Of a stretch of DNA of 64,000 bases, positions 8,725 through 16,567 are shown in pieces. Source of the DNA: Isoptericola cucumis (lineage in GTDB: Bacteria; Actinomycetota; Actinomycetes; Actinomycetales; Cellulomonadaceae); the NCBI RefSeq assembly GCF_014635665.1, contig NZ_BMDG01000015.1, forward strand, positions 51,954-115,953, in the 5' to 3' direction. The translations under genes were made by a program, and so were the position numbers. Every line of letters begins with the position of its first letter. Position 1 is the stretch's first letter. A model generated the notes under the pieces. It ran no database searches. It saw nothing but the letters and a program-made list of their open reading frames with translations, and was not told where the DNA came from.

Positions 8725-10218
8725 ATGGCCAGGTCGGACAGACGTGCGACGACGACCCCGGCACGCCCCGAGGACGAACGGCTGCCCCTCGGGGCCACGT
8801 TCGGCTACGGCTTCCAGCACGTGCTCACGATGTACGGCGGGATCATCGCCCCGCCCCTGATCGTCGGCGGGGCGGCCGGCCTCACGGCCGCCGAGATCGG
8901 CACCCTCGTGGCCGCCTCCCTGTTCGTCGGCGGGCTCGCGACGATCCTGCAGACGGTCGGCATCCGGTTCTTCGGCTCCCAGCTGCCGCTGGTGCAGGGC
9001 GTGTCGTTCGCCGGCGTGTCGACGATGGTGGCCATCGTCGGCGGGGGCGGCGGCATCCCGGCGATCCTGGGCGCCGTCATCGTCGCGTCGGCCGTGGGGT
9101 TCCTCATCACCCCGTTCTTCGCCCAGATCATCCGCTTCTTCCCGCCGGTGGTGACCGGCGTCGTCATCACGACGATCGGGCTCACCCTCATGCCCGTCGC
9201 GGCCAACTGGGCGATGGGCGGCGCGGAGGACGCCCCCGACTACGGCTCGGTGGGCAACGTCGGCCTCGCGTTCGGAACGTTCGCGATCGTCATCCTCCTG
9301 TCCAAGGTCGGCTCGGGGGCGGTCTCGCGCCTGTCGATCCTCATCGCGATCGTCGCCGGCACCCTGATCTCGATCCCCCTCGGGATGGCGGACTTCGCCG
9401 GTGTGGGCGACGGGCCGATCTTCGCGTTCCCGACCCCGCTGGCGTTCGGGGCCCCGACGTTCGAGGCCGCGGCGATCGTCTCCATGCTCATCGTGATCCT
9501 GGTGACGCTGACCGAGACGACGGCGGACATCATCGCGGTCGGGGAGATCGTCGACACCAAGGTGGACCGCAAGCGCATCGCGAACGGCCTGCGCGCGGAC
9601 ATGGCGTCGTCGTTCGTCTCGCCGTTCTTCGGCTCGTTCACCCAGTCGGCGTTCGCGCAGAACGTCGGCCTCGTGGCGATCACGGGGATCAAGTCGCGCT
9701 TCGTGGTCTCCGCCGGCGGCCTCATCCTCGTCGTGCTCGGCCTGCTGCCCGTGCTGGGGCGCGTCGTCGCGGCCGTGCCGACCCCCGTGCTCGGCGGCGC
9801 CGGCGTGGTGCTGTTCGGCTCCGTCGCGGCGTCCGGCATCCGCACGCTGGCCAAGGTCGACTACGCCAACTCGATGAACCTCGTCATCGTGGCGGCGTCG
9901 ATCTCGTTCGGCATGATCCCGATCGCCAAGCCGGACTTCTACGACCAGTTCCCCACGTGGTTCGCCACCATCTTCCACTCGGGGATCAGCTCGGCCGCGC
10001 TCATGGCCATCCTGTTGAACATCCTGTTCAACCACATCAAGGCGGGCACGCCGGAGAACCCGTCGGTCTTCGCCAAGGGCACGGGCCGCACGGCCGTCGG
10101 CGACGACGACCTCGCGGACCTCGCCGACGACGGCGTCCTCAACCGCTCGGTCGGGCGGGTCGCCGCTCCCGCCGCCGAGAGCGACACCCCCGCGGCCGAC
10201 GCCGAGCGGCCACGCTGA
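8725..10218 (+). CDS. NCS2-family xanthine/uric acid permease
   Basis: 497 aa with about 12-14 membrane segments. NCS2 motifs include GYGFQHVLTMYGGIIAPPL near the N-terminus, LPLVQGVSFAG, and the signature ETTADIIAVGEIVDTKVDRKR around residue 265, followed by FGSFTQSAFAQNVGLVAITG. Family members are proton- or sodium-coupled purine importers. It lies 111 bases after the 8-oxoguanine deaminase gene with its own promoter. Start ATG at 8725 after AAGGAGG. The ~40-residue tail is hydrophilic. Confidence 0.9.
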   Translation: MARSDRRATTTPARPEDERLPLGATFGYGFQHVLTMYGGIIAPPLIVGGAAGLTAAEIGTLVAASLFVGGLATILQTVGIRFFGSQLPLVQGVSFAGVSTMVAIVGGGGGIPAILGAVIVASAVGFLITPFFAQIIRFFPPVVTGVVITTIGLTLMPVAANWAMGGAEDAPDYGSVGNVGLAFGTFAIVILLSKVGSGAVSRLSILIAIVAGTLISIPLGMADFAGVGDGPIFAFPTPLAFGAPTFEAAAIVSMLIVILVTLTETTADIIAVGEIVDTKVDRKRIANGLRADMASSFVSPFFGSFTQSAFAQNVGLVAITGIKSRFVVSAGGLILVVLGLLPVLGRVVAAVPTPVLGGAGVVLFGSVAASGIRTLAKVDYANSMNLVIVAASISFGMIPIAKPDFYDQFPTWFATIFHSGISSAALMAILLNILFNHIKAGTPENPSVFAKGTGRTAVGDDDLADLADDGVLNRSVGRVAAPAAESDTPAADAERPR

Positions 10219-10260
10219 CCCGGCGGGGGCGTGGCGGCCCGTCGGCGTACGCTTGAGCCG

Positions 10261-11649
10261 ATGTCCGCCACGCCCCTGCCGGCGCCACGCCCCCTCCCGG
10301 GCGCACCCGCCGGCCACGCTCCACTCCCGCTCGTCGTCCGCAGCACGCGGATCGACGACCTCCCGGGCGGCCTCACCGCACTCGTGGACCTGCTGCCGGA
10401 CACCCGGCCGCTGAGCTGGGTGCGCCGCGGCGGCGGCATCGTCGGCTGGGGCGAGGCGCTGCGGTTCGACACGTTCGGCCCCGGCCGGTTCGCGGACGCC
10501 GAGTCCGCCTGGCAGGCCACCCTGGAGCGAGCCGTCGTCCACGACGACGTCCGGCTGCCCGGCACCGGCCCCGTCGCGTTCGGCACCTTCGCGTTCGACG
10601 ACTCGGGCCCCGACGACCAGGCGGACACCGCCGACAGCCCGGCCCGCCCGGACGGCACCCTGGTGGTCCCGCGGGTCGTGGTCGGGCGCCGGGGCGGCGT
10701 CACGTGGATGACGACCGTCTCGACGACCGGCACCCTCGACGCCGTCCCCGGGTCGGTCGCCCTGCGCGGCACGCACGTCGCGCCCGTCACCGCGCCGGGC
10801 CGCGTCACCGCCACCGACGGCGCGGTCGCGGCCGAGGACTGGCCCGCCGTCGTCTGCGAGGGCGTCGCCCGCATCCAGTCCGGCGAGCTGGAGAAGGTCG
10901 TGCTGGCGCGCGACGTCGTCGCCACCGCCGAGCGTCCCGTCGACCCCCGCTGGCTGCTGGGCCGCCTGGCCGACCGCTACCAGGCCTGCTGGACCTTCTC
11001 GGTCGCGGGGATGGTCGGCGCCACGCCCGAGCTCCTCGTGCGCAGCGAGAAGGGGCTCGTGACCTCCCGCGTGCTGGCGGGCACGATCCGCCGCGAGCCC
11101 GGGATGTCGGACGACGACGCCCTGCTGCACGCGGCCCAGCTCGCGCGCTCCTCCAAGGACCTCGAGGAGCACGAGTACGCGGTGCGCTCGGTCGCCGCCG
11201 CGCTCGAGCCGTTCTGCACCTCCATGAACGTGCCGGACGCCCCGTTCGTGCTCCACCTGCCCAACGTCATGCACCTGGCCAGCGACGTCACCGGAGTCCT
11301 CGACCGGGCCGTCGGGCCGGTGCGGGCGCCGTCGTCGCTCACGCTGGCGGCCGCGCTGCACCCGTCCGCGGCCGTGTGCGGCACGCCGACGGTCGTGGCC
11401 CGCGACCTCATCCGCGAGATCGAGGGGATGGACCGGTCGCGCTACGCCGGGCCGGTCGGCTGGGTGGGCGCCGACGGCGACGGCGAGTGGGGCATCGCGC
11501 TGCGCTCGGCCGAGCTGTCCGAGTCCGACCCGCGGCACGTGCGGCTCTTCGCCGGCTGCGGCATCGTCGCCGCGTCCGACCCGCAGGCGGAGCTGGCGGA
11601 GTCCGAGGCCAAGCTCGAGCCCATGCGCTGGGCCCTGCGCGACGACTGA
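10261..11649 (+). CDS. menF: Isochorismate synthase
   Basis: 462 aa, chorismate-utilising (MenF/EntC/TrpE) fold. Core motifs are GELEKVVLARDVV (~residue 210), ATPELLVRSEKGLVTSRVLAGTIRR, SSKDLEEHEYAV, HLPNVMHLASDVTG, LHPSAAVCGTPT and RYAGPVGWVGADGDGEWGIALRSA. It converts chorismate to isochorismate, the first menaquinone step. Menaquinone rather than siderophore synthesis is favoured by the other men genes nearby. The stop codon TGA coincides with the end of the IS110 element that follows. Confidence 0.92.
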   Translation: MSATPLPAPRPLPGAPAGHAPLPLVVRSTRIDDLPGGLTALVDLLPDTRPLSWVRRGGGIVGWGEALRFDTFGPGRFADAESAWQATLERAVVHDDVRLPGTGPVAFGTFAFDDSGPDDQADTADSPARPDGTLVVPRVVVGRRGGVTWMTTVSTTGTLDAVPGSVALRGTHVAPVTAPGRVTATDGAVAAEDWPAVVCEGVARIQSGELEKVVLARDVVATAERPVDPRWLLGRLADRYQACWTFSVAGMVGATPELLVRSEKGLVTSRVLAGTIRREPGMSDDDALLHAAQLARSSKDLEEHEYAVRSVAAALEPFCTSMNVPDAPFVLHLPNVMHLASDVTGVLDRAVGPVRAPSSLTLAAALHPSAAVCGTPTVVARDLIREIEGMDRSRYAGPVGWVGADGDGEWGIALRSAELSESDPRHVRLFAGCGIVAASDPQAELAESEAKLEPMRWALRDD

Positions 11650-11984
11650 TATGTAGGCCTGTTCTGTCAAGTGGCAGGGTGAAGCACCCGCCTCGGACTG
11701 GTTGTTCGGGGCGGGTGCTTCTCTTGTGATCGCGCCCGTTGTGCTGGTGCAGCGTGTCGTTGTCGACGCGTGGTCAAGACTGATATGCGCGGGTTGGTTA
11801 CCGCATGACGGGGTTTCGGCAGGAGCGGGACCATCGGGTGTCTGAGGTCGAGCGTGGCCCCTGTGCTGGGGCTGCTCACAGCCGTTTCGTGGGTCGCTCC
11901 TCGCGCTGCGCACGAGCGTCGGGGCGTGATGACAAGTCTGGTTGCCACCCCCATGGAAAAAAGAGGGGGTGCTTCAGGGGTGTT
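11650..11984 (-). ncRNA. Candidate bridge-RNA region of the IS110 element
   Basis: A 335-base stretch without a credible gene follows the transposase. IS110-family enzymes use a structured bridge RNA made from the element's noncoding end; in the IS1111 branch this lies after the gene. Read on the minus strand it contains several hairpins (CACCCCC/GGGGGTG, GGCTG/CAGCC, GCCCC/GGGGC and a 12-bp stem GAAGCACCCGCC/GGCGGGTGCTTC). It also holds an internal copy of the terminal sequence CATATCAGTC (plus strand 11778-11787 and 11644-11653). RNA ends are not defined. Confidence 0.4.
11681..11721. terminator. 12-bp hairpin just after menF, inside the IS end
   Basis: GAAGCACCCGCC and GGCGGGTGCTTC form a perfect stem with a 17-base loop, followed on the plus strand by TCTTGTG. 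It would stop menF transcripts, or it may be a structural part of the IS110 noncoding RNA. There is no long T-run, so intrinsic termination is only likely, not certain. Confidence 0.45.
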
Positions 11985-13073
11985 TCAGTCCTCGAGGGTG
12001 GCCAGTGACCAGCACCAGCCGGCGATCTCGCGGGCGATCGCGGTGGTGGCCACGGTGTGCTTCTTGCCGCGGGCGTCGAACTGGGTCCAGCGGTGGTGCA
12101 GGCGCCGGTTGGCGAGGTCGGCGCGTTCGCGCGCGGCGGGCGGGGCGGTGTTCCAGCGTTCTTGCAGGACTCTGCCCACGACGTAGCGCGGCTTGTGCAG
12201 CCAGGCGGACTCGACCAGGAGGCGGCGGGCGTGGGTGTTGCCGGCCTTGGTGATCCCGCCCTGGCGGCGGGTGCCGCCGGAGGAGTGCTCGGACGGGGTC
12301 AGGCCGCAGAAGGCTCCGATGCTCGAGCCGGTGAAGCGGGTCCAGTCCCCGATCTCGACCGCCAACGCGAACCCGGTCAGGGTCGCGATCCCGCGCAGGC
12401 AGCACAACCGCCTCACCACGGGCGTGAACGAGCAGTCCGCGGCCAGGAGCCCGATCTGCGCATCGAGGCGGTCGCGTCGGGCTTGCAGGTGGGTGACGAG
12501 CTCGCGGGACTCGGCGAACGCGATACGGGTGCCAGAGTGGGTGAACCGGATGCTGTTCATCCACTGCTCGTGCGCGCCGGTCCACGCGCGCCCGCCGGCA
12601 TAGACGTGCCCGTGGCGCAGCAGCAGCTTGCCCAGCCGGTGACGGGCCGACATCAGGTCGGATCGGTTGTCGAACCGGAGACGGACCAGATCACGGGCCG
12701 ACTCCTGCTCGATCGTGGGCACGACCACGCCGGCCAGGTCATCGACCCTCAGCAGGCGAGCGAGCAGGCGCGCATCCCGGGCGTCGGTCTTGACCCGGTC
12801 CCCAGGCGCCCGGTTGATCTTCGACGGCGCCGCGACCACACACCTGATGCCCGCACCGGCCAGGCTGCGGGCCAGGCCGAACCCGGTCGGGCCGGCCTCG
12901 TAGGTCACCGCGACCGGGCCGGGCAGCCGAGCGATCCAGTCCATGACCGGCCGGTAGTCCTCACCCGGGCTCAAAGTCTGCTCGAACAACTCGCCCGTGG
13001 CCGTGTCGATCGCGCTCGCCCGCACAGATCGTGCGTGCACGTCCAGGCCGACACTCGTACGCTCGGTGAACAC
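11985..13073 (-). CDS. IS110-family transposase (DEDD recombinase)
   Basis: 362 aa. The N-terminal RuvC-like DEDD domain shows D in VGLDVHARSV, E in VAVTYEAGPTG and two D in KTDARDARLLARLL. The C-terminal Tnp_20 domain has LRGIATLTGFALAVEIGDWTRF and GAFCGLTPSEHSSGGTRRQGGITKAGN, including the candidate catalytic serine. The gene looks intact. The start is GTG at 13073, with AGGAGG four bases upstream; that site lies in one arm of a long hairpin (13074-13148), which should limit translation from read-through transcripts. Confidence 0.93.
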   Translation of the reverse strand: MFTERTSVGLDVHARSVRASAIDTATGELFEQTLSPGEDYRPVMDWIARLPGPVAVTYEAGPTGFGLARSLAGAGIRCVVAAPSKINRAPGDRVKTDARDARLLARLLRVDDLAGVVVPTIEQESARDLVRLRFDNRSDLMSARHRLGKLLLRHGHVYAGGRAWTGAHEQWMNSIRFTHSGTRIAFAESRELVTHLQARRDRLDAQIGLLAADCSFTPVVRRLCCLRGIATLTGFALAVEIGDWTRFTGSSIGAFCGLTPSEHSSGGTRRQGGITKAGNTHARRLLVESAWLHKPRYVVGRVLQERWNTAPPAARERADLANRRLHHRWTQFDARGKKHTVATTAIAREIAGWCWSLATLED

Positions 13074-13148
13074 GGGGCCTCCTATGAATGTGGATAGGCC
13101 GGGCAGGGCAATCTGCTCGACAACCCACGACTTTCATAGCGAGGCCCC
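13074..13148 (-). promoter_or_regulatory. Hairpin masking the transposase ribosome site
   Basis: On the plus strand GGGGCCTCCTATGAATGTGG (13074-13093) is almost the reverse complement of 13125-13148 (CCACGACTTTCATAGCGAGGCCCC with small bulges). In the minus-strand transcript the 3' arm contains the AGGAGG ribosome site and ends directly at the GTG start, so folding would hide it. Comparable protection from impinging transcription is known for other insertion sequences. Confidence 0.55.
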
Positions 13149-13190
13149 GCCCGCGCGACCCGGGACCACCCCGGGACGCACTCATACCGT

Positions 13191-13368
13191 CTGAGGCGGA
13201 GGTGCAGCGCAGGGTGGGGGCCGAGGGACGAGGCACCCGCCCGCAGCGGAACCGCAGACTCAGGCGTCAGACAGCACGACTGAGGCGGAGGTGCAGCGCA
13301 GGGTGGGGGCCGAGGGACGAGGCACTCGCCCGCAGCGGAACCGCAGACTCAGGCGTCAGACAGCTCGA
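13191..13368 (+). repeat. Two tandem 89-bp stop-codon-anchored repeats, copies B1 and B2
   Basis: Units 13191-13279 and 13280-13368 differ at two positions (acccg/actcg and cacga/ctcga). Each starts CTGAGGCGGAGGTGC, has CGAGGGACGAGGCAC in the middle and ends GCGGAACCGCAGACTCAGG. A further CTGAGG follows at 13369. Before the IS110 insertion B1 would have started at the menF stop codon; its CTCAGGCGTC (13259-13268) pairs with menF's GACGACTGA plus the following G with one mismatch. Confidence 0.9.
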
Positions 13369-13386
13369 CTGAGGACCCGAGCACGA

Positions 13387-13418
13387 GAAGGGCGTCGCCC
13401 GTTCCGGCGACGCCCTTC
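13387..13418. terminator. Terminator hairpin after the DUF6114 gene
   Basis: GAAGGGCGTCGCC and GGCGACGCCCTTC form a perfect 13-bp stem with a 6-base loop, 27 bases beyond the stop of the minus-strand DUF6114 gene. The structure is symmetric and may serve both directions. No clear T-run follows. Confidence 0.65.
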
Positions 13419-13445
13419 ACTGCCTGGCCCGTGCTGCGCGGGGGG

Positions 13446-15116
13446 CTACTCCTGCCAGACCTGCTCGCGGAAGTCGGACCAGACCTGGACGTCCGACGTC
13501 GCGCCCATGAGCCCGATCCGGGCGTCGACCAGGGCCAGCAGGATCTCGACGAGCGACGCGCCGTCGGCGATCTGCCCCCCCAGGTCCGCGAAGTCCTCCC
13601 CGTCGGGGAGGTTCGCGTGGATGGAGGAGATGTACATCTGGGCGTTGCCCTCCATCGACACGTAGTCGGCGTTCGTCACCGTGCCGCCGAGCGTCTCGCC
13701 GCCGAGGGCGTAGGTCTTGAGCCAGAACCCCGGGACCTTCACCGAGTCCACGGAGATCTTGAGGGCGTCACGCCGCGGGCCGTCGGTCGAGACCGGGACG
13801 TTCACCACGCTGATCCCGTTGAGGCCCGTGAGCGGCAGCTGCAGGTCGCGCGTCTCGAGCTCGCCGTCGAGCGAGAAGACGTTCTCGTCCTCCGGCACGC
13901 CGCAGTCGCCCGGGAGGCTGATGTTGATGTCGAACTCGCCGCCGAAGGTGATCCGCGCGCACGGGCCGAGCTCGAGCGTGGCGGCCTCCTTCACATCCTC
14001 GCGGGCCTCCTTCTGGGTCGTCGGCCCGTCGCCGTCCTTGCCCTTCTCGCCCTTGTCCTTCTCGCCTGGGTCCGTCCCGTCCTTCTCGTCGCCGCCGGCG
14101 TCCTTGCCGTCGGTCGTGCCGTCGTCTCCCGGCTCGAGGATCCCGTCGTCGGCGCTGCCCGCGGCGTCGTCACCCGCTCCGGCGTCACCGGCACCGTCGC
14201 CCGTGCCTGCGTCCTCGCCGCCCGCGTCGGCGGGGTCGTCCGTCGCCGACGGCGACGGGCTGGGCTCGGCCTCGTCGCCCTCGCACGTGACCGACTCGAT
14301 CCAGTCGAGCGGGTCCCAGCAGACGTCCGAGGCCAGCGAGCCCGCCTGCGGGGCGCCGGCGGCGGGGGCCGCCGGCAGCGCCGGGGTCACGAGGGCGAAC
14401 GCCGCGACGACGGCCACGGCCGCCGAGCGACGGGCCGGAGTCTGGTCGCCGGACCGGGGGCGGACGTCCTCGGCACCGTTCTCGGGCTCGTGCTCGTCGC
14501 CGAACGGCAGCAGCTCGTCGAACGCCCCCGAGAGCGCGGGGTTGTCGGCCCGCGGCTCTCCCTCGGGGCGCTCGGCCGGGTCGGCGGCGGAGGCCGCCGC
14601 GTCCCGGGGCATCCAGGAGACGGCGAGGATGCCGCCGACGACGCCCAGGACCATCCCGATCCCGAACCCACCGAGGTTGACGCCGAGCAACGAGTAGACC
14701 GAGATCGCGAGCGTGATGACGCCGTAGAACACCCGGAACTGCGGCTGCACGATCAGCAGCACGCCCAGGGCGACGAGCGCCACGGGCAGCAGCGTCGACT
14801 GCATGCCCTCGATGCCGAGCTGGATCTCGAAGCTGTCGAGCTCCAGGCGGCCCGAGAAGTACAGCACCAGGCCGGACAGCACCGCCAGGACGCCGCCGGC
14901 GAACGGGCGTTCGCGCCGCCACGCGGCGAACCGCGCGCGACGCGTGGGCCCGGCGGCCGTCGCGGTGCCGGCCTCCGGCACCTCGACCTCGGGCACCTCG
15001 GCCGCGGGGACGTCGGCCGCGGGGACGTCGGCCGCGGGCGGGTCGGCAGCCCGCGGCCCCTCGGCGTCGGGCTGCCCGGAGGCGGACCCCGGCGGCGGGG
15101 TGTTCTCGTGGCTCAC
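13446..15116 (-). CDS. DUF6114-type membrane protein with long linker and extra C-terminal domain
   Basis: 556 aa. After a Pro/Ala/Glu-rich start (repeated PAADVPA) come four to five hydrophobic segments at ~70-170 (FAGGVLAVLSGLVLYF, LLPVALVALGVLLIV, FYGVITLAISVYSLLGVNLGGFGIGMVLGVVGGILAVSWMP), which resemble the actinobacterial DUF6114 family. Another hydrophobic segment at ~235-260, a very acidic Asp/Gly/Lys-rich linker (~285-375) and a ~170-residue extracellular-looking C-terminal domain follow. In Streptomyces DUF6230 and DUF6114 genes are paired, as here. Function unknown. Confidence 0.7.
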   Translation of the reverse strand: MSHENTPPPGSASGQPDAEGPRAADPPAADVPAADVPAAEVPEVEVPEAGTATAAGPTRRARFAAWRRERPFAGGVLAVLSGLVLYFSGRLELDSFEIQLGIEGMQSTLLPVALVALGVLLIVQPQFRVFYGVITLAISVYSLLGVNLGGFGIGMVLGVVGGILAVSWMPRDAAASAADPAERPEGEPRADNPALSGAFDELLPFGDEHEPENGAEDVRPRSGDQTPARRSAAVAVVAAFALVTPALPAAPAAGAPQAGSLASDVCWDPLDWIESVTCEGDEAEPSPSPSATDDPADAGGEDAGTGDGAGDAGAGDDAAGSADDGILEPGDDGTTDGKDAGGDEKDGTDPGEKDKGEKGKDGDGPTTQKEAREDVKEAATLELGPCARITFGGEFDINISLPGDCGVPEDENVFSLDGELETRDLQLPLTGLNGISVVNVPVSTDGPRRDALKISVDSVKVPGFWLKTYALGGETLGGTVTNADYVSMEGNAQMYISSIHANLPDGEDFADLGGQIADGASLVEILLALVDARIGLMGATSDVQVWSDFREQVWQE

Positions 15117-15135
15117 GTGGGGTCTCCCGTACTGC

Positions 15136-15726
15136 TCAGAAGCACTCGGTGCCGTCGGAGATCTGCAGGTGCAGGTCCGTCAGCTTGAACACCGCCGCGG
15201 ACGTGCTCGACGAGACCTGCTTGAGGTTCTGGATGTCGATCGCGTCCGAGTCCATGGCGAAGTCGCCCTCGCTGCCGTGCGCCTTGGTGTTCACCGTCGA
15301 GGCGTCGACACCGATGCGGATGTCGCCGAAGGTGGCGGTGCCGCGCAGGTCGCTCATGCCGATCTGCAGGTCCGTGGCCTTGACGGGGTTCTCCGGGTCG
15401 GTGCCCGCGGAGATGAGCAGGCCGAGCGGCATGCCCGGGACCTTCACGGACTGGCACAGGTTGTTCAGCGTCGCGTCCTTGATGTTCGCGATCGCGACGG
15501 GGTGCACCTTGCCCTGGGCGTCCTTCGCCTCGCCGGCGTACTGCGAGAACCCGGTGCCCTCGAGCGAGTCGGCCGCGATCTTGAACTGCTGCCCCGAGAT
15601 CGCCATCGACACGGGAACGGCCCCCTGGGCCACCCCACCCATCAGGACGCCGATGACAGCCACGGTCGGGACCGCGGCGAGCGCGGCACGACCGCGCCGC
15701 GTGCGCGTCAGTGCGCTGAGCTTCAT
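15136..15726 (-). CDS. DUF6230-family secreted protein
   Basis: 196 aa. It begins with a charged start and hydrophobic segment (RAALAAVPTVAVIGVLMGGVAQGAVPVSM), a likely signal peptide or anchor. The rest (ISGQQFKIAADSLEGTGFSQY, NIKDATLNNLCQSVKVPG, LTDLHLQISDGTECF) matches the DUF6230 pattern, with two cysteines that could bridge. It sits 19 bases upstream of the DUF6114 gene and is surely co-transcribed with it. Role unknown; related pairs occur on actinobacterial cell surfaces. Confidence 0.72.
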   Translation of the reverse strand: MKLSALTRTRRGRAALAAVPTVAVIGVLMGGVAQGAVPVSMAISGQQFKIAADSLEGTGFSQYAGEAKDAQGKVHPVAIANIKDATLNNLCQSVKVPGMPLGLLISAGTDPENPVKATDLQIGMSDLRGTATFGDIRIGVDASTVNTKAHGSEGDFAMDSDAIDIQNLKQVSSSTSAAVFKLTDLHLQISDGTECF

Positions 15727-15775
15727 TTCCCCTCCACAGTCGAACGGGCGACCCCTGCGTCGCCGATGCGTGGCG

Positions 15776-15805
15776 ACGGTACGCCCGTTACTGAGGCAAC
15801 GTCAA
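15776..15805 (-). promoter_or_regulatory. Likely promoter of the DUF6230-DUF6114 operon
   Basis: On the minus strand TTGACG (15805-15800) and TACCGT (15781-15776) are 18 bases apart and ~50 bases from the DUF6230 start. It lies in the 153-base region shared with the divergent TetR gene, so TetR may act here. No convincing perfect TetR palindrome was seen. Confidence 0.4.
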
Positions 15806-15879
15806 TAGGAGTCCAGGGCGCGTCGGTCGACCAGGGCAACATGCCTGGTGGCGTGCCGAACGGGCCATATGCTCGGCAC

Positions 15880-16494
15880 ATGGCAGCCGCGCGACGCACC
15901 CGGATGAGCCCCGACGAGCGCAAGCAGCAGCTCGTCGCCCTGGGGGTCGCGGCGCTGGCCGACCGCCCGCTGGAGGCCGTCACCGTCGAGGACCTCGCCG
16001 CGCAGGCCGGCGTCTCCCCCGGGCTGGTGCACTACCACTTCGGCAGCCGCCAGGGGCTGCACTCGGAGATCGTCCGCACGGCCCGCGACGCGATGCTCCA
16101 CGCGACCGAGCCCCGCGCCGACCTGCCGCCCCGCGAGCGGCTGCGCGACACCCTCGACCGGTTCGTCGTCTTCGTGGCCGCGCACGACGCGACCTTCTAC
16201 TCCCTGGTGCGCGGCGCCGCGAGCGGGGACGAGCGCGTGCGCGCCACCATCCAGCACGCGCGCGACGTCCTCGCCGGCCACCTGCGCGACGCGTTCCAGG
16301 AGATCGGCGTCGCACCCACCCCGCTGCTCGAGGTCGGCCTGCACGCCTGGATCTCGTTCGCCGAGCAGGCGCTCGTCGAGGCCGCCACGGACCCGCGCGT
16401 CCCGCCGGAGGAGCTGGCCGACTTCCTGGAGCGCAGCGCCCTGGGCGTGGTCGCCGCGCTGCACTCCGCCCCGCGCCCCGGCACCGGCTCCTGA
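15880..16494 (+). CDS. TetR-family transcriptional regulator
   Basis: 204 aa. An N-terminal helix-turn-helix (VEDLAAQAGVSPGLVHYHFGSRQGLHSEIV, residues ~35-65) is followed by a helical ligand domain with no assigned ligand. It is divergent from the DUF6230/DUF6114 pair and may control it. The ATG at 15880 lacks a clear ribosome site; a leaderless transcript or a slightly earlier start is possible. The gene ends inside a 16-bp direct duplication (GGCTCCTGACCGGCCC twice) that contains the stop codon. Confidence 0.85.
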   Translation: MAAARRTRMSPDERKQQLVALGVAALADRPLEAVTVEDLAAQAGVSPGLVHYHFGSRQGLHSEIVRTARDAMLHATEPRADLPPRERLRDTLDRFVVFVAAHDATFYSLVRGAASGDERVRATIQHARDVLAGHLRDAFQEIGVAPTPLLEVGLHAWISFAEQALVEAATDPRVPPEELADFLERSALGVVAALHSAPRPGTGS

Positions 16495-16524
16495 CCGGCC
16501 CGGCTCCTGACCGGCCCGGGCGCA

Positions 16525-16562
16525 CGAGGGCCCCGCCGGAAAGAACTCCGGCGGGGCCCTCG
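16525..16562. terminator. Strong bidirectional terminator between TetR and HtrA genes
   Basis: A perfect 16-bp stem (CGAGGGCCCCGCCGGA with TCCGGCGGGGCCCTCG) and a 6-base loop AAGAAC lie between two convergent genes. It can fold equally from both strands. Confidence 0.85.
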
Positions 16563-16567
16563 TCCGG

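Larger units (their letters stand above)
11646..13194 (-). mobile_element. IS110-family insertion sequence (IS1111-like layout)
   Basis: A ~1.55-kb element carrying one transposase gene on the minus strand, with a short region before it and a long 335-base region after it. Both flanks show CTGA: 11646-11649 (which includes the menF stop) and 13191-13194. Joining the flanks restores GACGACTGAGGCGG, close to the CACGACTGAGGCGG at the start of the next repeat copy (13277-13290), which acts as an unoccupied reference site. IS110 elements leave little or no target duplication and use a short core, so these boundaries are inferred. Confidence 0.7.

Noticed and set aside
11725..11745. TTGTGA near the IS end considered as another Rex site.
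   Set aside because: Only one half-site is present; the second half is not an inverted copy.
8641..11913. Very long open frame on the minus strand opposite the purine permease and menF.
   Set aside because: It is antisense to two clearly recognisable genes, and its protein is a low-complexity Arg/Gly/His/Asp sequence typical of frames opposite high-GC coding DNA.
11667..11954. Short open frame in the noncoding end of the IS110 element.
   Set aside because: No ribosome site, no recognisable domain, and the region fits the structured noncoding end expected for this family.
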